A DNA stretch of 64,000 nt from DDH964 sp963806685 (lineage in GTDB: Bacteria > Desulfobacterota > Desulfuromonadia > Desulfuromonadales > DDH964), in NCBI GenBank assembly GCA_963806685.1, contig CAWDZB010000010.1:124001-188000 (forward strand), read 5' to 3'. The notes beneath the pieces were generated by a model. That model was not told the DNA's origin, did not search any database, and saw nothing but the letters and a program-made list of their open reading frames with translations. Made by a program: the position numbers and the translations under genes. Positions 42,728 through 58,290 of the stretch are shown here, piece after piece; position 1 is the stretch's first letter; each line of letters starts with the position of its first letter.

Positions 42728-44716
42728 ATGACCGACGGTAGGCGCAGGGTCGTCATCGAAAATCTCTCCCCCCAGGTAGAGGGGGGCCGCTTCCCGGCCA
42801 AACGGGCAGTGGGGGAGGTGCTGACCGTCACCGCCGACATCTTCGTCGACGGCCACGATGCTCTGCAGGCGGTCGTGCTGCACCGCCTGGCTGGCGAATC
42901 GGACTCCCGCGAGACCCGGATGCGGTTTCTGCGCAACGACGCCTGGAAAGCCGAGATTCCGGTCGAGGAGCTGCGTGACATCTACTTCACCGTCCAGGCC
43001 TGGGTCGACCACTTCGCCTCCTGGCGCGAGCGCCTGGAAAAGAAGTTCGCCGCGGGCCAAAAGGTCAGCGTCGAGCTCCTCGACGGGGCCCGGCTGCTGC
43101 GCCAGGCGGCCGAGCGGGCCGCAGCCGCCGGCCAGCGGGAGGATGCCGGCCTGCTGGAGGGTTTCGCCGCCCGGCTCGGCGGGGAGGAGATTTCGGCCGC
43201 GGTGGCCGTGGCGGCCGAACCACAGCTGGCCCTGCTCATGGACCACCATGCCGACCGCAGCCTGGCGAGCCGCTTCCCCGAGGAATTCTACGTTCATGTA
43301 GAGCCGGCGCTGGCCGCCGCCAGCGCCTGGTATGAGCTCTTCCCACGCTCGGCGGGGTTCCCCGGTCGCCACGGCACCTTCGCCGACGTCGTCGCCCGGC
43401 TGCCGCGGATCGCGGCGATGGGCTTCGACATTCTCTACCTGCCGCCGATCCACCCCATTGGCGAGTCCTACCGTAAGGGGCCGAACAACACCCCGAACGC
43501 CGCGCCCGGAGCCATCGGCAGCCCCTGGGCCATCGGTTCGCAGGCCGGCGGGCACAGCGCCGTCCATCCCGAGCTCGGCACCCTGGAGGACTTCGCCGAC
43601 CTGGTGGCGGCGGCCGAAAAGGAGGGGCTCGCCGTCGCCCTCGACATCGCCTTCCAGTGCTCCCCCGACCACCCCTGGGTGAGCGAACACCCGGAATGGT
43701 TCCGCATCCGCGCCGACGGCTCCATCCAGTACGCTGAAAACCCGCCCAAGCTCTACCAGGACATCTATCCCTTCGACTTCGAATGCGGCGAATGGCGCCA
43801 GCTGTGGGAGGCGCTGCGCGACATCTTCCTTTTCTGGGCACGGCAGGGGGTGAGCATCTTTCGCGTCGACAACCCACACACCAAGCCGATCGGCTTCTGG
43901 TACTGGTGCCTGGCCGAGGTGCGCAGGGAATGCCCCGAGGCGATCTTCCTCTCCGAGGCCTTCACCCGGCCCAAGGTCATGTACCGGCTGGCCAAGGCCG
44001 GCTTTTCCCAGTCCTACACCTACTTCACCTGGCGCAATTCCAAGGCGGAGCTGACCCGCTACCTCACTGAGCTGGTTCACGAGGCGCCGCGGGACTTCTT
44101 TCGCCCCAACTTCTGGCCCAACACCCCCGACATCCTCCCCGAGTACCTGCAGTACGGCGGCCGGCCGGCCTTCGTCATCCGCCTGGTGCTGGCGGCGACC
44201 CTCTCCTCCAACTACGGCATTTACGGCCCGGCCTTCGAGCTGTGCGAGGCGGCCGCCCTGTCCGGTACCGAGGAGTACCAGGACTCGGAAAAGTACCAAC
44301 TCCGGGACTGGGACCTGCAGCAGCCGGGGAGCCTGGAGCCCTTCATCGCCCGGGTCAACGCCATCCGCCGCGCCCACCCGGCCCTGCGCCAAATGTGGAA
44401 CCTGCGCTTCCTGGAGGCGGACAACGACAGCATTCTCTTCTTCGCCAAGTTCGACGACGCGCAGCAGGACCTGATCCTGGTGGCCGTCAACCTCGACCCC
44501 CACCACACCCAGTCGGCCTGGCTGCACCTGCCGCTGGAGGAGTTCGAACTGGCGCAGGAGCGCAGCTTCATGGTCCACGACCTTTTGGGGGACGACAAGT
44601 TCATCTGGCAGGGGGAGCGCAACTTCATGGAATTCGATCCCCGCGTCCTGCCGGCACGCATCTTCCACCTCAAGCGGCGCCTCAAGCGCGAGACCGACTT
44701 CGATTATTTCATGTAA
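42728..44716 (+). CDS. glgE: Alpha-1,4-glucan:maltose-1-phosphate maltosyltransferase
   Basis: The 662-residue GH13_3 enzyme elongates alpha-glucan with maltose units from maltose-1-phosphate. GlgE-specific features: an N-terminal domain with RRVVIENLSPQVEGGRFPAK, the long helical insert, YLPPIHPIGESYRKGPNN, GSPWAIG, the catalytic Asp in SIFRVDNPHTKP and the acid/base Glu in IFLSEAFTRPKVMY. The phosphate-binding stretch KGPNNTPNA fits the family. A GGAAGG site precedes the ATG. It is first in a three-gene operon with the treS-maltokinase fusion and glgB, which together make the complete GlgE pathway; TreS-maltokinase supplies the maltose-1-phosphate. Confidence 0.97.
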   Translation: MTDGRRRVVIENLSPQVEGGRFPAKRAVGEVLTVTADIFVDGHDALQAVVLHRLAGESDSRETRMRFLRNDAWKAEIPVEELRDIYFTVQAWVDHFASWRERLEKKFAAGQKVSVELLDGARLLRQAAERAAAAGQREDAGLLEGFAARLGGEEISAAVAVAAEPQLALLMDHHADRSLASRFPEEFYVHVEPALAAASAWYELFPRSAGFPGRHGTFADVVARLPRIAAMGFDILYLPPIHPIGESYRKGPNNTPNAAPGAIGSPWAIGSQAGGHSAVHPELGTLEDFADLVAAAEKEGLAVALDIAFQCSPDHPWVSEHPEWFRIRADGSIQYAENPPKLYQDIYPFDFECGEWRQLWEALRDIFLFWARQGVSIFRVDNPHTKPIGFWYWCLAEVRRECPEAIFLSEAFTRPKVMYRLAKAGFSQSYTYFTWRNSKAELTRYLTELVHEAPRDFFRPNFWPNTPDILPEYLQYGGRPAFVIRLVLAATLSSNYGIYGPAFELCEAAALSGTEEYQDSEKYQLRDWDLQQPGSLEPFIARVNAIRRAHPALRQMWNLRFLEADNDSILFFAKFDDAQQDLILVAVNLDPHHTQSAWLHLPLEEFELAQERSFMVHDLLGDDKFIWQGERNFMEFDPRVLPARIFHLKRRLKRETDFDYFM

Positions 44717-44735
44717 CCGGGAGCAAAAACCTGTC

Positions 44736-48065
<3,330 letters not shown>

Positions 48066-48068
48066 ACT

Positions 48069-49988
48069 ATGACAAAACCTGAGGTCATCTACGGCCAAAG
48101 CCTGTTGACCGACCACGACATCTACCTCTTCAAGGAAGGGCGCCATCACCGCCTTTACGAGAAACTCGGCTCCCACCCCGGGGCGGTGGGCGATGTCGCC
48201 GGGACCCACTTTGCCGTCTGGGCCCCGAACGCCGGCCGGGTCACTGTCTTTGGCGATTTCGACGACTGGGACCCCGACGTCCATCCGCTGGCGCTGCGCC
48301 AGGACGACTCGGGAATCTTCGAGGGGTTCGTTCCCGGCGTCGGCCCGGGGACCCGCTACAAGTACCGGATTACCCCCCGCAGCGGGGAACAGGCGACCGA
48401 CAGGGGCGACCCTTTCGCCTTCCACTGGGAGCTTTCGCCGCACACCGCCTCGGTGGTCTGGGATCTGGAGCATGCCTGGCAGGACGGGGAGTGGCTGGCG
48501 GCCCGGCCGGGGAAGGACAATCTCGGCGGGGCGATGAGCATCTACGAGATGCACCTCGGCTCCTGGCGCCGCCCGGGGGACGAACCGGAACGACTGCTTT
48601 CCTACCTGGAACTGGCGGAACTCCTTCCCGACTACCTGGAAAAAACCGGCTTCACCCACGTCGAGTTCCTGCCGGTCATGGAACACCCCTTTTACGGTTC
48701 CTGGGGCTACCAGTGTCTCGGTTATTTCGCCCCCTCCTCCCGCTACGGCACCCCGCAGGAGTTCATGGCCCTGGTGGAAACCCTGCACCGACGGGGGATC
48801 GGCGTCATCCTCGACTGGGTACCCTCCCATTTCCCCAGCGACGGCCACGGCTTGGTCCATTTCGACGGCACCCACCTCTACGAACACGCCGACCCGCGCC
48901 AGGGCTTCCACCCCGACTGGCAGAGCGAGATCTTCAATTACGGCCGCAACGAGGTGCGGGCCTTTCTGATCTCCAGTGCCTTCTTCTGGCTCGACACCTT
49001 CCACGCCGACGGTCTGCGGGTCGATGCCGTCGCCTCGATGCTCTATCTCGACTATTCCCGCAAAGCCGGTGAATGGATCCCCAACCGCTACGGCGGCCGG
49101 GAAAATCTCGAAGCGATCGAGTTCATGCGCTCCATGAACGAAGCGATCTACCGGGAATTCCCGGGGACCGAGACCATTGCCGAGGAATCGACGGCCTGGC
49201 CGATGGTTTCGCGGCCCCTTTACGTCGGGGGACTCGGCTTCGGCATGAAATGGAACATGGGCTGGATGAACGACACCCTCGCCTATTTCGGCCAGGATCC
49301 GATCCACCGCAAGCATCATCACGGCCAGTTCACCTTCAGCGTCTGGTACGCGTTCAACGAGAACTTCGTCCTCCCCCTCTCCCACGACGAAGTGGTCCAC
49401 GGCAAGCGCTCCCTGTTCGACCGAATGCCGGGCGACAGCTGGCAGAAGTTCGCCAACCTGCGGCTGCTGTTCGGCTACATGTGGGGTCATCCGGGGAAGA
49501 AGCTGCTCTTCATGGGAGGGGAGTTCGGCCAGGGGCGGGAGTGGAACCACGACCAGAGCCTCGACTGGCACCTGCTGGAGCAGGATCCGCACCACGGTAT
49601 CCAGCGCTGGGTGGAGGACCTCAATGCCTTCTACCGCCGGACCCCGGCGCTGTTTGAGCAGGACTTCAGCCGGGAAGGCTTTGCCTGGATCGACTTCCAT
49701 GACGAGCAGAACAGCGTGCTGGCCTGGCTGCGCCGGGACAAACAAGGGAAACCGCTGCTGGTGGTCCTCAACGCCACCCCGGTGCCAAGGAACAACTACC
49801 GGATCGGCGTTCCCGCCGCCGGCTTCTGGCGCGAAGCAATCAACAGCGATGCGACGGAGTACGGCGGTTCCGGCTGGGGCAACCTGGGAGGCGTTGAATC
49901 GACCCCGGTGCCGTATCATGGTTTCTACGACTCGCTCTCCCTGAGCCTGCCACCGCTGGCGGTCCTGTTTCTGACGCCAGAGGGGTGA
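48069..49988 (+). CDS. glgB: 1,4-alpha-glucan branching enzyme
   Basis: The 639-residue GH13_9 enzyme makes alpha-1,6 branches in glucan. The N-terminal CBM48 domain (GTHFAVWAPNAGRVTVFGDF) is present but the extra N1 domain of long GlgB forms is missing, so this is the shorter type. Catalytic regions: ILDWVPSHFP, GLRVDAVASMLYLDYS with the nucleophile, TIAEESTAWP with the acid/base, and LPLSHDEVVHGKRSL. It closes the GlgE operon and supplies branches for the GlgE-made polymer. A second, partial copy of its C-terminal coding sequence lies downstream at 50415-50607. No terminator directly follows; the nearest is at 50270. Confidence 0.97.
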   Translation: MTKPEVIYGQSLLTDHDIYLFKEGRHHRLYEKLGSHPGAVGDVAGTHFAVWAPNAGRVTVFGDFDDWDPDVHPLALRQDDSGIFEGFVPGVGPGTRYKYRITPRSGEQATDRGDPFAFHWELSPHTASVVWDLEHAWQDGEWLAARPGKDNLGGAMSIYEMHLGSWRRPGDEPERLLSYLELAELLPDYLEKTGFTHVEFLPVMEHPFYGSWGYQCLGYFAPSSRYGTPQEFMALVETLHRRGIGVILDWVPSHFPSDGHGLVHFDGTHLYEHADPRQGFHPDWQSEIFNYGRNEVRAFLISSAFFWLDTFHADGLRVDAVASMLYLDYSRKAGEWIPNRYGGRENLEAIEFMRSMNEAIYREFPGTETIAEESTAWPMVSRPLYVGGLGFGMKWNMGWMNDTLAYFGQDPIHRKHHHGQFTFSVWYAFNENFVLPLSHDEVVHGKRSLFDRMPGDSWQKFANLRLLFGYMWGHPGKKLLFMGGEFGQGREWNHDQSLDWHLLEQDPHHGIQRWVEDLNAFYRRTPALFEQDFSREGFAWIDFHDEQNSVLAWLRRDKQGKPLLVVLNATPVPRNNYRIGVPAAGFWREAINSDATEYGGSGWGNLGGVESTPVPYHGFYDSLSLSLPPLAVLFLTPEG

Positions 49989-50034
49989 CGGCCGCCGGCC
50001 AGGGCGCAACTATTCTTCGACCCGTACAAAGGAA

Positions 50035-50241
50035 CTGACCAGGAACGGAAAAATCGCCCTCATCACCGGCGGCAGAGTGCGGGACGACAAGGAGGTCAAC
50101 ACCTTCATCGCCTCCCAGACCGCGCTGGGGCGGGTCGGCCTGCCGGAAAACATCGGCGGCGCCATCGCCTCGCTCCTTTCCGACGACAACCGCTGCATCA
50201 ACGCCCAGCGCATCGAGGCCTCGGGGGGCATGTTCCTCTGA
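50035..50241 (+). pseudogene. Short-chain dehydrogenase remnant with internal deletion
   Basis: The 68-codon frame opens TRNGKIALITGG, the start of an SDR with its NAD-binding glycine motif cut short, and then passes straight into an SDR C terminus: TALGRVGLPENIGGAIASLL, then DDNRCINAQRIEASGGMFL and TGA. The roughly 150 residues between these ends, including the Tyr-x3-Lys active site, are gone. The position of the start codon is CTG, with a usable AAAGGA site before it, which suggests a lost ATG. It cannot be a working enzyme. It lies after glgB and before a strong terminator. Confidence 0.8.
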
Positions 50242-50269
50242 GAATCAGCCGCACGGTGATACGGAAAGC

Positions 50270-50307
50270 GACGAAGGCCCGATCCGGTTGAGGATCGGGC
50301 CTTCGTC
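50270..50307. terminator. Strong hairpin terminator after the glgB region
   Basis: A 16-bp perfect stem (GACGAAGGCCCGATCC and its complement) with a GGTTGA loop, followed by TTGGGTT. It probably ends glgE-treS-glgB transcripts. Confidence 0.8.
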
Positions 50308-50414
50308 TTGGGTTCAATTCGGGACCGAGGGCCACTCCCTGGGTCCATCAGCCCAGCAGGTCCCGCAGCTCTCGTCTTCGAGAATGTCCGAAACTCCATC
50401 CTGACCCCACAACA

Positions 50415-50607
50415 GACCCGGCGCTGTTTGAGCAAGACTTCAGCCGGGAAGGCTTTGCCTGGATCGACTTCCATGACGAGCAGAACAGCGTGCTGGCCTG
50501 GCTGTGCCGGGACCGGGCAGGACGGGAGCTGCTGGTCATGGTCAACGCCACCCCGGTGCCGCGAAGCAACTACCGGGTCGGCGTCCCAGTCGCCGGCTTC
50601 TGGCGAC
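50415..50607 (+). pseudogene. Remnant of a second glgB copy (C-terminal fragment)
   Basis: This stretch repeats the part of glgB at about 49642-49835. In the right frame it reads PALFEQDFSREGFAWIDFHD, then EQNSVLAWLCRDRAG, VNATPVPRSNYRVGVPVAGF, then diverges. It differs from glgB by scattered substitutions (for example Cys for Arg in the WLCRD block), so it is an older or imported paralogue rather than a fresh duplication. The start, the catalytic barrel and the true end are absent. The 50242-50682 interval holds nothing else apart from the terminator. Confidence 0.85.
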
Positions 50608-50682
50608 ACTTCCCAACCGCCACCGCTCAATCCAGCCCGGAAAACCCTGGATAAACACTTCCCCGCACAAACTCCCAGGCAA

Positions 50683-50955
50683 TCAAAGAAGACTCTCATA
50701 CTCCTTGTGCCGTTCAATGTAACTGCGGACAAAGGGACATTGCGGGATGACCTTCAGGCCCTCTTCCTTCGCATACTCCAGGGCCGCCTTGACCACTTTG
50801 CCGCCAATCCCCTGCCCCTCCAGGGAGGACGGGACTCCGGTATGCACCAGGGTCAGGGTGCCGTCCTTCAGTTCGTAGTCGAGGACGGCCGTGGCACCGC
50901 CCACCGTGGTCTCGAAGCGTTTTGCCGAGGTATTGTTTGTCACCTTGATATCCAT
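50683..50955 (-). CDS. GNAT-type N-acetyltransferase, YjdJ-like
   Basis: A small acetyltransferase-fold protein of 90 residues starting MDIKVTNNTSAKRFE, with an AAAGGA site. It has the short beta-hairpin ATAVLDYELKDGTLTLVHTG, the acetyl-CoA binding loop EGQGIGGKVVKAALEYAKEE (Q/R-x-x-G-x-G/A) and the ending VIPQCPFVRSYIERHKEY. This pattern defines the Gcn5-related YjdJ/YidJ-like family of about 90-100 residues. The acceptor is unknown. It is a single gene on the minus strand, separated from the chaperone operon by a 340-bp gap. Confidence 0.9.
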   Translation of the reverse strand: MDIKVTNNTSAKRFETTVGGATAVLDYELKDGTLTLVHTGVPSSLEGQGIGGKVVKAALEYAKEEGLKVIPQCPFVRSYIERHKEYESLL

Positions 50956-51248
50956 GGATTGTCCTTTCCGCATCTGCCATGCCGACCGGAGACGCAAAAA
51001 CCGTCCCCGGAATTCTCTCCAGCAGGACGGCTCAAATTTCCGGCAGCAATATTCCCCTCACCTCCAACACTTCTCCCACAAAAACAACAATAGTCCATAG
51101 GAAACGGCTTCCATTAGATAGTGGTAATCGCCAATCAATGTCAAGGAAACTTCACCAATCTCCAATCCAGCTAACAGAAAACCCCGCCGTTTCTCCCGAT
51201 GCAGGGTTGAGGACGACCGGGCGGGGCGGCCGCTGCACCCAAACGAAA
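50956..51248. other. Gap upstream of the GNAT gene
   Basis: No gene supported. The composition is mixed, with a short AT-rich patch at 51060-51150 that may hold the GNAT promoter. The terminator of the chaperone operon closes the right side. Confidence 0.45.
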
Positions 51249-51272
51249 ACCCCCGCCGGCAAGCCGGCGGGG
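51249..51272 (-). terminator. Intrinsic terminator of the mfd-chaperone operon
   Basis: An 11-bp stem CCCCCGCCGGC / GCCGGCGGGGG with a 2-nt gap at the top, followed on the minus strand by TTTTCGTTT; 27 nt after the stop at 51299. Confidence 0.88.
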
Positions 51273-51298
51273 GCGAAAGGTAAAGTACGGAAGGGGGC

Positions 51299-52246
51299 TC
51301 AGATGCGGATATCGATGTAGGCGGCCTTGCGCAGGCCCTGCGCCCATTCCTTGAACCGCTCTTCGCGCTTCTGTTTGAGCAGGGTCTGTTCGATTTCCCC
51401 CTTGACCGTGTCGAATTTGCGAATCGAGCCCGGCTTGCGGACATCGACCTTGAACAGGTAGAGATTCCCCTTGGGACCGTCGATCAGCTCGCTGACCTGG
51501 CCCTGCTGCAGGTTGCGGATCGCCTGGTCGAAGACCTTCGACAGTTCCCCTTCCTTGAAGATCCCCATGTCGCCCCCCTCGGCGCCTTCGCCGGCGTAGG
51601 TCTTGAGCACCGCCTCCAGCTCCTCCCCGGCCACCAGCCGCTGCCGGGCCTGCTCGGCCTTGCTGCGGATCGCCTCGCGCTCGGCCGCGGCCGCATTGGC
51701 CGGTACCGGAAAGGTGATGCGGCTGATGCGCATGTAGGGAGCCTCGCGGTAGTCGTCGATGTGCTCTCGGAAATAGTCGAGCTCATCCTGGTTGGTCACC
51801 TCCACCTTGCTCTGGACTTCGCGGCCGATCAGCTTGAAGCGCAGGATCTGCTTGCGCAGGTTCTCCTTGTAGTCCGCAAAAGCCATTCCCTGGGCCTGCA
51901 GGGCAGCGACCAGTTGCTCCCGGGTCAGCTGGTTCTGCTTCTGGACATCGTCGATGGCGGCTTCCACCTCCTCGTCGCTGACCTTCAGCCCGAGCTCGGC
52001 GATCTTCTGCTCGACCAGCGAATCCTCGATCAGCCGCGACAGCAGCTGACTGCGCAGGTTGGCCAGTTCCATCTGCCCCGGCTCGGGTTTTCCTTCCAGG
52101 GCGGCGGCGACCGCCTGGTCGAGCTGATGAGTGGTGATCACTTGGTCGTTGACCACCGCGGCAATCCCCGAAACCGTCTCGGCCCGCAACGGTGCGGCCA
52201 GGCTGGCGAAGAGCAGCCCCAGCAGTATGATCCGGCCTGCTTTCAT
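51299..52246 (-). CDS. SurA-like periplasmic chaperone/peptidylprolyl isomerase
   Basis: A 315-residue exported protein with a signal peptide (IILLGLLFASLAAPLRA, cleavage near residue 22). The SurA N-terminal chaperone region follows: VSGIAAVVNDQVITTHQLDQ is the standard opening, then LIEDSLVEQKIAELGLKVSD. A parvulin-like domain occupies about residues 175-275 (MRISRITFPVPANA, GGDMGIFKEGELSKVFD). It is likely to help outer-membrane proteins fold in the periplasm. The gene is 34 nt after a second SurA-like gene and downstream of mfd, an arrangement seen in Geobacter-type genomes. Confidence 0.92.
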   Translation of the reverse strand: MKAGRIILLGLLFASLAAPLRAETVSGIAAVVNDQVITTHQLDQAVAAALEGKPEPGQMELANLRSQLLSRLIEDSLVEQKIAELGLKVSDEEVEAAIDDVQKQNQLTREQLVAALQAQGMAFADYKENLRKQILRFKLIGREVQSKVEVTNQDELDYFREHIDDYREAPYMRISRITFPVPANAAAAEREAIRSKAEQARQRLVAGEELEAVLKTYAGEGAEGGDMGIFKEGELSKVFDQAIRNLQQGQVSELIDGPKGNLYLFKVDVRKPGSIRKFDTVKGEIEQTLLKQKREERFKEWAQGLRKAAYIDIRI

Positions 52247-52280
52247 GGCAATTTCCTTCTCTCGTTCTGCCGTCCCTGGC

Positions 52281-53225
52281 TCAGAGCAGGGACCAGTTCA
52301 TGTCGATTTTCGCCCGGCTGCGCAGGTCCTGCAGCCAGGCCTGGTAGGCCTGCTCCTGCTTGGCCTCCAGCAATTGGTCGCGGATCTGCGTACGGGCCTG
52401 TTCCAGGGTGAGGCGCTGGGCCGGCCGGCGCTCCTCGACAAGGAAGATATGATAACCGTATTCGCTGTGCACCAGATCGCTGATCCGTCCCGGCGCGAGG
52501 GTGAAGACCACCTTGTCGAACTCCGGGGGCATCTGCCCCCGGGCAAAGAAGCCGAGGTCCCCGCCCTCTTCGGCATCGGGGGAGAGGGAATACTCCTTGG
52601 CCACGGCGGCAAATGGCCGGCCCTGGCGCAGCAGGCCGAGAATGCGCTGGCCTTCCTCCTTGCTGCCGACGACGATCTGCCGGGCCCGCACCTGCTCCGG
52701 GCGGTTGAATTCGTCCTGGTTTTCCCGGTAGTAGTTGGCGGTCTCCTCCTCGCTCACGGCGAGCTTGGCGTCGACCGCCTCCCTCATGACTTTCTCCACC
52801 AGCAGCCCCAGTTCCAGTTCCTGGCGCCATTCCGCGTAGGAGATGCCGCGCTCCTTGAGGACCTCATCGAAGGAGCCGTCGGGGTACTCGCTACGGTATT
52901 CCTTGATCGCCTGCTCGACCTCCGCCGGGGTGACCTGGATGTGCAGCCGTTCGGCCTCGGCCAAGGTCAGTTCGCGGTCGATGACCTGGACCAGGAAGGC
53001 GCGCTCGAGCTGGTTTTTTTCCTCGGCGGAGAGTTCCTGTCCGGCGGGCTGGGTCTTGGCGAATTCGCGCCGGAACTGGTCGAGGGTCACGGTGCGGTTG
53101 TCGACCCGGACCAAGACCGGGGAGGCCGCTTCTCCACGCTCCTTGCAGGCCAGCAGGGGAAGACAGAAAAAGATCAGAACCAACAGGGTCTTGCTGCGCA
53201 ACGTGCACATACCTTTCCGATCCAT
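52281..53225 (-). CDS. Peptidylprolyl isomerase lipoprotein, parvulin/SurA type
   Basis: This 314-residue protein has a lipoprotein signal ending in the lipobox LLAC (Cys27), so it is probably anchored in a membrane on the periplasmic side. A SurA_N-like helical region follows (LVRVDNRTVTLDQFRREFAK, LERAFLVQVIDRELTLAEAE), then a clear PpiC rotamase domain at about 180-275: VRARQIVVGSKEEGQRILG, FAAVAKEYSLSPDAEEGGDL, GFFARGQMPPEFDKVVF and YGYHIFLVEER. It is encoded between mfd and the second chaperone with short gaps. A start at the internal ATG five codons on is possible and would keep the signal. Confidence 0.93.
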   Translation of the reverse strand: MDRKGMCTLRSKTLLVLIFFCLPLLACKERGEAASPVLVRVDNRTVTLDQFRREFAKTQPAGQELSAEEKNQLERAFLVQVIDRELTLAEAERLHIQVTPAEVEQAIKEYRSEYPDGSFDEVLKERGISYAEWRQELELGLLVEKVMREAVDAKLAVSEEETANYYRENQDEFNRPEQVRARQIVVGSKEEGQRILGLLRQGRPFAAVAKEYSLSPDAEEGGDLGFFARGQMPPEFDKVVFTLAPGRISDLVHSEYGYHIFLVEERRPAQRLTLEQARTQIRDQLLEAKQEQAYQAWLQDLRSRAKIDMNWSLL

Positions 53226-53293
53226 GCTGGGGAGACTCCGGGGGGGGGCAGAAGGACGGCGGCGGACAGCCGCGAAAAATCAGGCTAGCACAG

Positions 53294-56785
<3,492 letters not shown>

Positions 56786-56838
56786 GGATAGGGTAGGGTC
56801 CCCGCGCGGAACGGGGCCGGTCGTCAAGCCAAGCAGAA

Positions 56839-56860
56839 AGGGCGTGCCGTGGCACGCCCT
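56839..56860 (-). terminator. Intrinsic terminator of nadA
   Basis: A 10-bp perfect stem AGGGCGTGCC / GGCACGCCCT with a 2-nt loop, followed on the minus strand by TTCTGC; 25 nt after the nadA stop and ahead of mfd. Confidence 0.75.
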
Positions 56861-56884
56861 GCAAAAGGAGATGCGGTCTCCGCC

Positions 56885-57802
56885 TCAGTCACGGGGGACG
56901 GCGAGCATCCGCTCCAGGCTCCCCCGGGCGCGGTCGGCCACGTCAGCCGGCACGGTGATCTGCGGGCTCATGGTCTGCAGGCAGCCGAGCACGTCCTCCA
57001 GGGAGGTCAGCTTCATGTTCGGGCAGATCAGCCGCGAGGTCGGCAGCACGAAGGTCTTCTCCGGGTTCTCCCGCCGCAGCCGGTAGAGGATGCCGGCCTC
57101 GGTGCCGATGATGAATTTTTTTGCCGGACTCTGCCTGGCATAGTCGTACATGCCGCTGGTCGAGCAGATGTGATGGGCCAGCGCCAGGACGTCCGGCGAA
57201 CACTCGGGGTGGGCCATGAAGACGGCATCGGGATGCTCGGCCAGCGCCCGTTCCACGTCAGCTACCTGCAGCCGTTCATGGGTTGGGCAGTAGCCTTCCC
57301 AGAAATAGCAGGTCTTGCTGGTGTGGCGGGCGATATAGCGGCCAAGATTGCGGTCGGGAACCAGGATCACCTCGTCAGCGTCGAGGGATTCAACCACCCG
57401 CACGGCGTTGGCGCTGGTGCAGCAGATGTCGCTCTCGGCCTTTACCGCGGCGCTCGAATTGACATAGGTCACCACCGTCGCGCCGGGGTGCTCGGCCTTC
57501 ATCGCCCGCAGCCCTTCAGCGGTGACCATGTCGGCCATCGGGCAGCCGGCGTCGGGGCGCGGCAGCAGAACGAGCTTGTCCGGGGCGAGGATCGCCGCAC
57601 TCTCGGCCATGAAATGCACCCCGCAGAAGACGATCACCTCACGATCGGTGCGCGCCGCCTCCAGCGACAGCCCGAGGGAATCCCCCGTAATGTCGGCCAG
57701 CTCCTGAATCTCGTCGCGCTGGTAATTGTGGGCCAGCAGCAGGGCATTGCGTTCGGCGGCCAGCCGCCGGATCTCGTTCTTGATTTCTTGCTGGGTGTTC
57801 AT
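56885..57802 (-). CDS. nadA: Quinolinate synthase A
   Basis: A 305-residue 4Fe-4S enzyme that condenses iminoaspartate with dihydroxyacetone phosphate to quinolinate, the NAD precursor. The N terminus has LLLAHNYQRDEIQELAD. The three cluster cysteines are in DAGCPMADM (about residue 87), HPECSPDVLA (about 200) and LICPNMKLT (about 265), as in characterised enzymes. Other blocks are CGVHFMAESAAIL, VTYVNSSAAVKAESD and IIGTEAGILYRL. Oxygen-sensitive cluster enzymes of this kind suit an anaerobe. It is a single gene with its own promoter and terminator, divergent from the tat genes. Confidence 0.97.
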   Translation of the reverse strand: MNTQQEIKNEIRRLAAERNALLLAHNYQRDEIQELADITGDSLGLSLEAARTDREVIVFCGVHFMAESAAILAPDKLVLLPRPDAGCPMADMVTAEGLRAMKAEHPGATVVTYVNSSAAVKAESDICCTSANAVRVVESLDADEVILVPDRNLGRYIARHTSKTCYFWEGYCPTHERLQVADVERALAEHPDAVFMAHPECSPDVLALAHHICSTSGMYDYARQSPAKKFIIGTEAGILYRLRRENPEKTFVLPTSRLICPNMKLTSLEDVLGCLQTMSPQITVPADVADRARGSLERMLAVPRD

Positions 57803-57834
57803 GGAAGTCCTTTCACAGCTTCAATATGCATCGA

Positions 57835-57863
57835 ATGTTAGTTCAAAACCCCTGATATGTCAA
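57835..57863 (-). promoter_or_regulatory. Promoter of nadA
   Basis: On the minus strand TTGACA (57858-57863), exactly 17 nt, TAACAT (57835-57840), about 32 nt before the ATG, with an AAAGGA ribosome site. Confidence 0.7.
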
Positions 57864-57885
57864 ACCTTTATCAGCCATTCTGGCC

Positions 57886-57914
57886 TTGACAGGGCTACCA
57901 ATTGGAGCTATTCT
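57886..57914 (+). promoter_or_regulatory. Promoter of the tat operon
   Basis: TTGACA (57886-57891), exactly 17 nt, TATTCT (57909-57914), 46 nt before the tatB start. Confidence 0.68.
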
Positions 57915-57960
57915 CAGCGGGCCTTCGACACTCTCCCTTCTCTTTCAAGGACTTCCCGTT

Positions 57961-58290
57961 ATGTTCGGAATCGGCATGCCCGAACTTCTGATGATTCTGG
58001 CCCTGGCGTTGATCGTCATCGGCCCGAAGAAACTCCCCGATCTCGCCCGTGCCCTCGGTCGCGGCTTCGCCGAGTTCCGGCGCGCCACCGAGGAACTGAA
58101 GACCTCTTTCAAGGAGGAGGTGCGCACCGCCGAGACCAAGCAGCGGCTGCTGGAGGAAGGGAAGATCCAGCCTCCCGGTGCCGATGCCGGCGTCGCTGCA
58201 GAAGCGCAGGGGGAGGAACCACCGGCACCCGTAGCCGAGCCTGCCGCCCCCACCGGCGAGAAGCCCGAGGGTGGCGCCGATGAGCGATGA
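57961..58290 (+). CDS. Twin-arginine translocase TatA/TatB-type subunit
   Basis: A 109-residue Tat component starting MFGIGMPELLMILALALIVI. The layout is that of the TatA/B family: an N-terminal membrane helix, the Gly-Pro hinge (GPKKLPDLARALGRG), an amphipathic helix (FAEFRRATEELKTSF), then an acidic, Pro-rich tail. The acidic residue at position 8 (Glu in MPELL) and the length suggest TatB, but assignment between TatA and TatB from sequence alone is not firm. An upstream frame extension is ignored. It overlaps tatC by 11 nt. The Tat-exported superoxide reductase in this window would be one substrate. Confidence 0.92.
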   Translation: MFGIGMPELLMILALALIVIGPKKLPDLARALGRGFAEFRRATEELKTSFKEEVRTAETKQRLLEEGKIQPPGADAGVAAEAQGEEPPAPVAEPAAPTGEKPEGGADER

